Source: Pseudomonas sp. AB6 (GTDB lineage Bacteria > Pseudomonadota > Gammaproteobacteria > Pseudomonadales > Pseudomonadaceae). From it: a DNA stretch of 64,000 bases. The position numbers were made by a program, and so were the translations under genes. The stretch covers positions 717,501 through 781,500 of the forward strand of contig NZ_JAVIWJ010000001.1 in assembly GCF_034314105.1 (NCBI RefSeq). Direction: 5' to 3'. The notes under the pieces were generated by a model that was not told the origin of the DNA, did no database searches, and was given only the letters and a program-made list of their open reading frames with translations. Shown here one piece after another: positions 58,802 through 64,000 of the stretch. Position 1 is the first letter of the stretch. Each line of letters starts with the position of its first letter.

Positions 58802-59221
58802 ATGATCAAACTAACTGCGTTCATTGCCGGTCTGCTGTTTGGCTTCGGTCTGCTCTTGGGGGGCATGGCGAATCCTGGAAAGGTATTGGCGTTCTTAGAT
58901 TTTACGGGTGCTTGGGACCCGTCCTTGGGCCTGGTCATGGTTGGGGCAATCGGTATAGCCATCGGCCCGCTTACTTGGGCGCGCCACCAATCCAGATCAT
59001 TGCTAGGGAGACCAATGCAACTACCTGTAAAGCGGGAGTTGGACTCGCGGCTCATCGGCGGCAGCTTATTGTTTGGTATTGGCTGGGGGATTGCTGGTAT
59101 CTGTCCTGGGCCTGCGGTGACAATGCTAATGACAGGTCGCTGGCAAATCGTCGTTTTCATACTAGCCATGCTGGTCGGCATGCTGTTATTTCGTGCGTTG
59201 GAAAAACGACCCAATCAGTGA
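58802..59221 (+). CDS. pmpB: YeeE/YedE-like partner subunit PmpB-like (DUF6691)
   Basis: 139 residues, four membrane helices. The first half carries FGLLLGGMANPGKVLAFLD and the second GIGWGIAGICPGPA with a cysteine, as in the DUF6691 partner proteins of YeeE/YedE. It begins 2 bases after pmpA with GGAGG upstream, so the two are one transcription unit and probably one transporter. Confidence 0.85.
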   Translation: MIKLTAFIAGLLFGFGLLLGGMANPGKVLAFLDFTGAWDPSLGLVMVGAIGIAIGPLTWARHQSRSLLGRPMQLPVKRELDSRLIGGSLLFGIGWGIAGICPGPAVTMLMTGRWQIVVFILAMLVGMLLFRALEKRPNQ

Positions 59222-59228
59222 TCGCAAG

Positions 59229-59253
59229 ATCACCCTAAAAGAAGGTGGGTGAT
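59229..59253 (+). repeat. Hairpin after pmpB
   Basis: ATCACCC and GGGTGAT are exact reverse complements with an 11-base loop, 7 bases past the pmpB stop. There is no T-run, so it is at best a weak terminator. Confidence 0.45.
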
Positions 59254-59408
59254 GCGTAGTGTCGAAAGTGTGCTTGGGCAGGAGATGAAAATTGCAAGTT
59301 CTGCGGTTATGCAACCCAATCGCTCCCCTATTTGTTAGCGTATAAGATCAATCCAATGGGTTATTATTCTGCCTTATCCGGCCCGTTTAAACCCTAAGGA
59401 TTCACTGT

Positions 59409-59738
59409 ATGGAATCGTCACTGGAAACGGTTGCCCTTTTTTGCCTCAAGCTGGTGCATGAGAAGGAGGGCGACAGTCCGATTTTGCGTGAAGACACTGT
59501 GATGTGTGATTACCAAAAAGAGGTCTTCGGCTTGCTTGTTCGCAGAGGTGATGTCAAAGCGATACAACTTAAAGTGGCCGATTGCCTGCAGGTTGCGCTA
59601 AACGCTTTAGGGGGGGCTGATACGCCGCTCGGGAAAGAACTTCATAAACTCTCCGATAACGTCAGACGCGTTGAGACGATAGCCGCTTTGGATGCGCCAT
59701 TGACAGTACTCAAGGATTATTTAAAAGAAGCTCAGTAG
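59409..59738 (+). CDS. Hypothetical protein, 109 residues
   Basis: I do not recognise this protein. It is soluble, mostly helical and acidic at the N terminus, with no signal peptide or membrane segment. It contains two cysteines in the first half (FCLKLV and VMCDYQK) and one in VADCLQVA. A good ribosome binding site (AAGGA, 8 bases before the ATG) supports translation. It stands alone between pmpAB and a two-component pair. Confidence 0.65.
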   Translation: MESSLETVALFCLKLVHEKEGDSPILREDTVMCDYQKEVFGLLVRRGDVKAIQLKVADCLQVALNALGGADTPLGKELHKLSDNVRRVETIAALDAPLTVLKDYLKEAQ

Positions 59739-60262
59739 CCCTACCCTCGGCAGAAGCTTGGGATGAGTAAATCGTATCTAACTGCCAAAGGCCGTTCGAG
59801 GTAGTGCTCGTCATCAAAGCCGCTGCCTGGCAGCTAACATAGGGCCCGCAATTGCCTGTGAAAAGGTTTGTTACCCTCTGGCAGACTTCGACCGCAAACC
59901 CTGGGTCGCCTGCATTGACGCTTCGATGAAATGCCAACTCCATCAATGCTTGGGCACATACAGAATAGTAAGTATTGAACATTCATCGCAGCCTTGGGCA
60001 GCTACTAAACTGATCCCGTATGCGGTGGCCCAATACTGCAAGGTAATTAGCCTCCTCATCGCTTTTATCCGAGCGTCTGGCTACTCTTATGTCCAGCTCA
60101 TGCAAGGCGTCAATTAGCGGGCACAATCTCTGTGTGTAAAATCGTTTGATGGCTTATTGATGTTGTTATGATGCGCGCGCCGTAATTGGCAGCGAAGCTA
60201 CACCCAACCTTGCATGGGTATTTGCCTGGGCACTCTTTTTACTTCCCACGACAGGAATCTCG
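59739..60262. other. Intergenic region before the two-component pair
   Basis: 524 bases. Frames on both strands (for example minus-strand 59710-59982) lack ribosome binding sites and family resemblance. No RNA gene, terminator or clear promoter is seen. Confidence 0.45.
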
Positions 60263-61867
60263 ATGCTGGCGTACTCCAAGAAAAGCTTCCTTATCGCCGA
60301 TGATTTCTCCGACTTCCGCAGTTCGGTCAGGTCGATGCTGCGCGAATTGGGTGTAGTGGAAGTAGATACCGCCGACACCGGTGAGCAGGCGTTGCTCATG
60401 TGTGCGCAAAAGCGTTACGACTTTATCCTGCATGATTTCAACTTTGGTGACGGTAAAAAAAATGGTCAGCAAGTGCTTGAAGACTTGATGGTCGACAAGC
60501 TAATGAGTCATGAAGCGATTTTTATCATGGTCACGGCCGAGAATAGCCAAGCCATGGTAATGAGTGCTTTGGAGTGGGAGCCTGATGCGTATCTGACTAA
60601 ACCTTTCAACCGCGCTGGCCTGGCTCAGCGTCTTGAGAAGCTTGCCCAGCGCAAGACCTTACTCAAGCCGATTCTTCAGGCGCTTGATCGTGACAAACCT
60701 GTGGAAGTAATGGCTGCCTGCGCCAGCCTTACGCAGCAAGACCAGCGCTTCGCTCCCCTCTGCTTGCGCTACAAGGCCAATGCCTTGCGCGATCTAAATC
60801 AACATGACGCGCTGGAAAGCTTTCTCAAGTCGGTGTTGGCCGACCGCGCTACGCCTTGGGCTTACGCGGGGCTCGGCAAGTTATTACTCAAACGTGGTAA
60901 AGCCGTCGAGGCACAGGCGATTTATGAGCGAGCAATTGTTGCCTTCCCGATGATGCCCACGCTCTACGACGGTCTGGCCGATGTGTTGGTTGCTCAGGGA
61001 GAGGTCAAGCGCGCACAGAGCGTGCTTGAAAATGCGGTGCGTCTGTCGCCATTGGCGGTGCGCCGGCAACGGTTGCTGGGCAAGTTGGCGATGGGTAATG
61101 ACGATTTTGAAAGTGCCTCCAAGGCCTATCGTTACGCTGTCTCCCAAGGCAAGTTTTCTCGTTTCAAGGATCCAGAGAGTAACTTGGGCCTGGCACAAGC
61201 GCTGATCAACAAAAATGGCGATAACGGGCTGGATGCGCGCTCTCGGGTAGAGGTTAACCAGACACTGGGGGATGTCGCGAAGGAATACGGTAGCGACCAG
61301 GGGCTACAAATGCGCACCGGTTTGATGAAAGCCACCAGTCTTAAACGGTCAGACCCTGAAGCTGCGGCGAAACTGACGCTGGAGGCGTTGGCACATCTTG
61401 AGGGCATGGATCATTTCTTCAGCGCCGAGACTGCGCTATTGGTTGCCTCCCAACTCCAGCAACTGGGCCAAGAAAAAGCAGGCGCCGGAATATTGAAAAG
61501 CTGCGCAGAAATATACGGTGATGATCCTGCGGTCATGCAAGGTATCGGTCGCCTAACCGATGATCCAGCGATCCTTGGTGCGGGCAAGGCGGCGTCCGAT
61601 CTAAACCTTCAAGGCGTGCGCCAATACAAGGCCGGTAATATCGCCGAAGCCCAAAGTTTCTTCCGTCAGGCAATGGCGTTGCAATCAAAGAACATCAGTA
61701 TCGCGCTGAACCTGGTGCAGTCGTTGCTGCACGCAAAAGGTATGCCTGCAGATTCTGCAGGGCTTGAAGAATGTCGGGTTTGCCTGAAGATGATTGGCAT
61801 GATGCCCGAGACCGACCCGCGTTATGAGCGCTATCAGAAATTGCAAAGCAGGGCGTTTGGCGCATGA
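60263..61867 (+). CDS. Response regulator with TPR-like output domain
   Basis: 534 residues. N-terminal receiver domain (about 5-130) with phospho-acceptor Asp58 in YDFILHDFNFG and the acidic pair DD near residue 14. It is followed by about 400 residues of helical repeats resembling tetratricopeptide repeats (for example ALESFLKSVLADRATPWAYA and AEAQSFFRQAMALQ). There is no DNA-binding or enzymatic output domain, so it probably acts through protein contacts. It overlaps the kinase gene by four bases. AGGA lies 6 bases before the ATG. Confidence 0.88.
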   Translation: MLAYSKKSFLIADDFSDFRSSVRSMLRELGVVEVDTADTGEQALLMCAQKRYDFILHDFNFGDGKKNGQQVLEDLMVDKLMSHEAIFIMVTAENSQAMVMSALEWEPDAYLTKPFNRAGLAQRLEKLAQRKTLLKPILQALDRDKPVEVMAACASLTQQDQRFAPLCLRYKANALRDLNQHDALESFLKSVLADRATPWAYAGLGKLLLKRGKAVEAQAIYERAIVAFPMMPTLYDGLADVLVAQGEVKRAQSVLENAVRLSPLAVRRQRLLGKLAMGNDDFESASKAYRYAVSQGKFSRFKDPESNLGLAQALINKNGDNGLDARSRVEVNQTLGDVAKEYGSDQGLQMRTGLMKATSLKRSDPEAAAKLTLEALAHLEGMDHFFSAETALLVASQLQQLGQEKAGAGILKSCAEIYGDDPAVMQGIGRLTDDPAILGAGKAASDLNLQGVRQYKAGNIAEAQSFFRQAMALQSKNISIALNLVQSLLHAKGMPADSAGLEECRVCLKMIGMMPETDPRYERYQKLQSRAFGA

Positions 61868-62550
61868 ACGATAACGGGCTCGACTTCTCGATGGTGATCG
61901 CCTCCGTCGTACATGACATGAAAAATTCTTTATCGACGCTGATGCACGCTCACAGCCAGTGGCTGACTCAACTGACTAAAGCTCAGCAAGACGTCCCCGA
62001 ACATGGGGCCATCGAATACGAATTTGCCCACCTCAACGGTATGTTGGTGCAACTGCTTGGGCTATATAAGCTGGGCGTCAATCAGCTACCCCTGCGCCCT
62101 GACTATCACGAGCTTGATGATTTCATCGAAGCTCTGCTGGCCTGCCACCAGGATGTCTTGCACAGTCACGGTATTGTCGCGAACTACGAGATCGAGGGCT
62201 TTAATGAACTCGGTTTCTTTGACCGTGAACTGATCAGCTCGGTTGTGGCAAACATCATCATCAATGCGATCCGCTATGCGCGCCACACGATACTGATCAC
62301 CGCCCATGAAGAGGACGGCCAATTGGTGTTGACCGTCAATGACGATGGCCCAGGTTATCCGGCTCAGATGCTTGAGCATCAGTCAGACTACGTGCAGGGT
62401 ATCAATCAACGCAGCGGCAGCACCGGCTTGGGCCTTTATTTCGCCGCGCGCATCGCCGAACGGCATGAGCGAAACGGTGTGCGTGGGCACATCGAACTGG
62501 CCAACGGCGGCAAGTTGGGCGGCGGTAAATTCATTATTTACCTGCCCTAA
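61864..62550 (+). CDS. Histidine kinase without input domain
   Basis: 228 residues, soluble. H-box with phospho-acceptor His17 (VVHDMKNSLSTLMH), N-box NIIINAIRYA, G1 DDGPG and G2 GSTGLGLYF: a complete minimal kinase but no sensor or membrane segment. The ATGA overlap with the TPR response regulator suggests the two act together. The regulator or another protein probably supplies the signal. Confidence 0.88.
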   Translation: MNDNGLDFSMVIASVVHDMKNSLSTLMHAHSQWLTQLTKAQQDVPEHGAIEYEFAHLNGMLVQLLGLYKLGVNQLPLRPDYHELDDFIEALLACHQDVLHSHGIVANYEIEGFNELGFFDRELISSVVANIIINAIRYARHTILITAHEEDGQLVLTVNDDGPGYPAQMLEHQSDYVQGINQRSGSTGLGLYFAARIAERHERNGVRGHIELANGGKLGGGKFIIYLP

Positions 62551-62558
62551 AGTCTCGC

Positions 62559-62580
62559 CGTCATCAGCATTAAGATGACG
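62559..62580. repeat. Hairpin between converging kinase gene and hypE
   Basis: CGTCATC pairs with GATGACG around an 8-base loop, in the 49 bases between the two stops. There is no T-run. Confidence 0.45.
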
Positions 62581-62599
62581 CGCACACCCTGCGCGCGGA

Positions 62600-63667
62600 T
62601 CAACAGATCCTAGGCAATTGTTCCCCGGTCAACCAATCCACGATCCGCCGCCCGCCAAAGCGGGTCTGCATCTGCACGAACCCATGTGAGTCATCCAGAA
62701 CAGTGCCAATGCGCACTGCGTTTTGCCCCAGCGGATGGTCGCGCATGGCACTCAGCAGCGGTTCGGCGTCGGCCTGCGAGCAAATGGCGACCAACTTGCC
62801 CTCGTTGGCGATATACAAGGGATCGAGGCCCAGCAGTTCACAGGCGGCTTCAACTTGGGGTAGAACCGGGATCATCGCTTCGTCGAGCAACATGCCCACC
62901 CCGGATTGACCAGCAATTTCGTTCAGCGTTGTGGCCAGTCCGCCCCGCGTCGGGTCGCGGAGTACGCGCAGACCTGGAGCGACGGCGAGCATCTTGGCGA
63001 CCAGTTCGTGCAGGGCAATGCTGTCGGAAAGAATTTCGGTGTCGAATTCCAACGCCTCGCGCTTGGACATGATCGCCACGCCGTGCTCACCGATGCTACC
63101 GGATAACAAAATGGCATCGCCAGGACGCGCGCGATGGCCGCCCGTGTCAACGCCAGTGGCGACCACGCCAATTCCGGTGGTGCTGATGAAGACGCCGTCG
63201 CCTTTGCCGCGCTCAACCACTTTGGTATCGCCGGTGACAATCGGTACACCGGCATCCCGGGAGGCGCGGGCCATGGACTCGACGATGCGCTTGAGGTCGG
63301 CCAAAGGATAGCCTTCCTCGATGATAAAGCTGGCGGACAGATAGAGTGGGCGCGCGCCGGTCATGGCCACGTCGTTGACCGTGCCATGCACCGACAGGCT
63401 GCCGATGTCGCCGCCGGGAAAGAACAGCGGCGAGACCACATGGGCGTCGGTGGCCATGACCATGCGTTCGCCGGGGGCGAGTGCCGGGCTGAAGACAGCG
63501 CCGTCGTTGCCCTCACGCAGCCAAGCATTGTCGAAGGCGGCGACGAACAGTTCTTCGATTAATTGCGCCGAGGCGCGTCCGCCCGCGCCGTGGCTCATGT
63601 CGATGCGCCCGTCGCGCAGGTTCAGCGGACGAACATAGCCGCGCTTGACCGGGGAACGAGCGTTCAT
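62600..63667 (-). CDS. hypE: Hydrogenase maturation protein HypE
   Basis: 355 residues, PurM-like ATPase that dehydrates the carbamoyl group on its C-terminal cysteine to cyanide for the Fe(CN)2CO centre of [NiFe]-hydrogenases. The C terminus ends PRIC, as required. The N-terminal IDMSHGAGGRASAQLIEE and the internal RDPTRGGLATTLNEIA segments are diagnostic. It overlaps hypD by four bases (ATGA). Confidence 0.97.
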   Translation of the reverse strand: MNARSPVKRGYVRPLNLRDGRIDMSHGAGGRASAQLIEELFVAAFDNAWLREGNDGAVFSPALAPGERMVMATDAHVVSPLFFPGGDIGSLSVHGTVNDVAMTGARPLYLSASFIIEEGYPLADLKRIVESMARASRDAGVPIVTGDTKVVERGKGDGVFISTTGIGVVATGVDTGGHRARPGDAILLSGSIGEHGVAIMSKREALEFDTEILSDSIALHELVAKMLAVAPGLRVLRDPTRGGLATTLNEIAGQSGVGMLLDEAMIPVLPQVEAACELLGLDPLYIANEGKLVAICSQADAEPLLSAMRDHPLGQNAVRIGTVLDDSHGFVQMQTRFGGRRIVDWLTGEQLPRIC

Positions 63668-64000
63668 AAAGCGACCACCTCAATATCCTTGTAGCGCCCG
63701 TAGGCGTAATGCGCGGCGCACGCGCCTTCGTTGGAAACCATGCATGACCCCATGGGGTTTTCCGGTGTACACACGGTGCCAAACAAGCGGCAATCAGTGG
63801 GTTTTTTCTGGCCCCGCAGAATTGCGCCGCACTCACAGGCTTTGTGGTCCGGCACCGCCTTATATTCCAGGCCAAAGCGCACTTCGGCGTCGTAGCGGGC
63901 GAAGGCCGGGCGAATCCGCAGGGCGCTGAGCGGGACTTCGCCGAGCCCGCGCCATTCAAAACTGGGACGTAGCTCGAACACTTCATCCATCAACGCCTGG
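63664..64000 (-). CDS. hypD: Hydrogenase maturation protein HypD, C-terminal part
   Basis: Only the last 112 codons are inside the window, and the gene continues past its end. HypD carries the Fe-(CN)2CO precursor together with HypC. The C-terminal cysteine set is visible: HKACECGAILRG, then KPTDCRLFGTVCTPENPMGSC. It is upstream of hypE in the usual hypCDE order, so hypC and probably hydrogenase structural genes should lie beyond 64 kb. Confidence 0.95.
   Translation of the reverse strand, partial: QALMDEVFELRPSFEWRGLGEVPLSALRIRPAFARYDAEVRFGLEYKAVPDHKACECGAILRGQKKPTDCRLFGTVCTPENPMGSCMVSNEGACAAHYAYGRYKDIEVVAL

Noticed and set aside
59710..59982. 90-codon minus-strand frame after the hypothetical gene
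   Set aside because: Overlaps the plus-strand gene end, no ribosome binding site and no family match that I know.
51523..60262. Attachment-site repeat of the tRNA-Ser 3' end flanking the island
   Set aside because: I found no second copy of the T-arm and acceptor sequence downstream in the window.

Overview
The window is Pseudomonas chromosome, most likely from the fluorescens/syringae side of the genus. The evidence is gene order and protein type: a complete 13-gene nuo operon with fused nuoCD, isocitrate lyase beside it, paired monomeric and dimeric isocitrate dehydrogenases, cspD-clpS-clpA-infA-bpt-aat-ftsK-lolA-rarA-crcB-serS-cysG, and tusDCBE with ybiB and a YccA-type Bax-inhibitor protein. 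This order matches what I remember of the PA2604-PA2650 region of P. aeruginosa PAO1.

Layout. 1-2,370: 3' part of a 23S rRNA gene, 5S rRNA and an operon terminator. 2.4-6.1 kb: queD, a Cache-domain chemoreceptor behind a clear sigma-28-type promoter, and an AI-2E/PerM-family permease. 6.1-21.1 kb: NADH dehydrogenase I (nuoA to nuoN, minus strand). 21.6-32.1 kb: aceA, an orphan secretin-N protein, a GNAT enzyme, the ribosomal oxygenase roxA, purB, hflD, mnmA, a Nudix hydrolase and monomeric idh. 32.4-38.9 kb: icd and the N-degron/Clp block (cspD, clpS, clpA, infA, bpt, aat). 39.4-51.2 kb: ftsK, lolA, rarA, crcB, serS, cysG, a glutathionyl-hydroquinone reductase, ybiB, tusEBCD and yccA, which are ordinary core genes.

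51.3-59.2 kb is the most distinctive part. It starts with a strong promoter, a decayed tRNA-Ser copy and an intact tRNA-Ser(UGA). Then comes a tightly packed minus-strand operon: cydP, cydA, cydB, cydX, ybgE and a group II truncated haemoglobin. Its CydA is the long-Q-loop (E. coli bd-I) form, not the short CioA form usual in pseudomonads. Upstream lies a sigma-54 activator whose three sensor cysteines have exactly the spacing of the sulfane-sulfur sensor FisR. Divergent from it are a persulfide-dioxygenase-type metallo-beta-lactamase protein behind a textbook -24/-12 promoter and a YeeE/YedE-type (PmpAB) transporter pair. Short dyads built on TGCCA/TGGCA lie in both the fisR-pdo and the fisR-cydP intergenic regions. 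I infer one sulfide/persulfide response unit that couples persulfide oxidation and sulfur-compound transport to a sulfide-tolerant terminal oxidase.

59.4-64 kb: an unrecognised small gene, a response regulator with a long TPR-like tail, a histidine kinase without an input domain, and hypE plus the 3' part of hypD. The hyp genes imply a [NiFe]-hydrogenase locus continuing past the window end.
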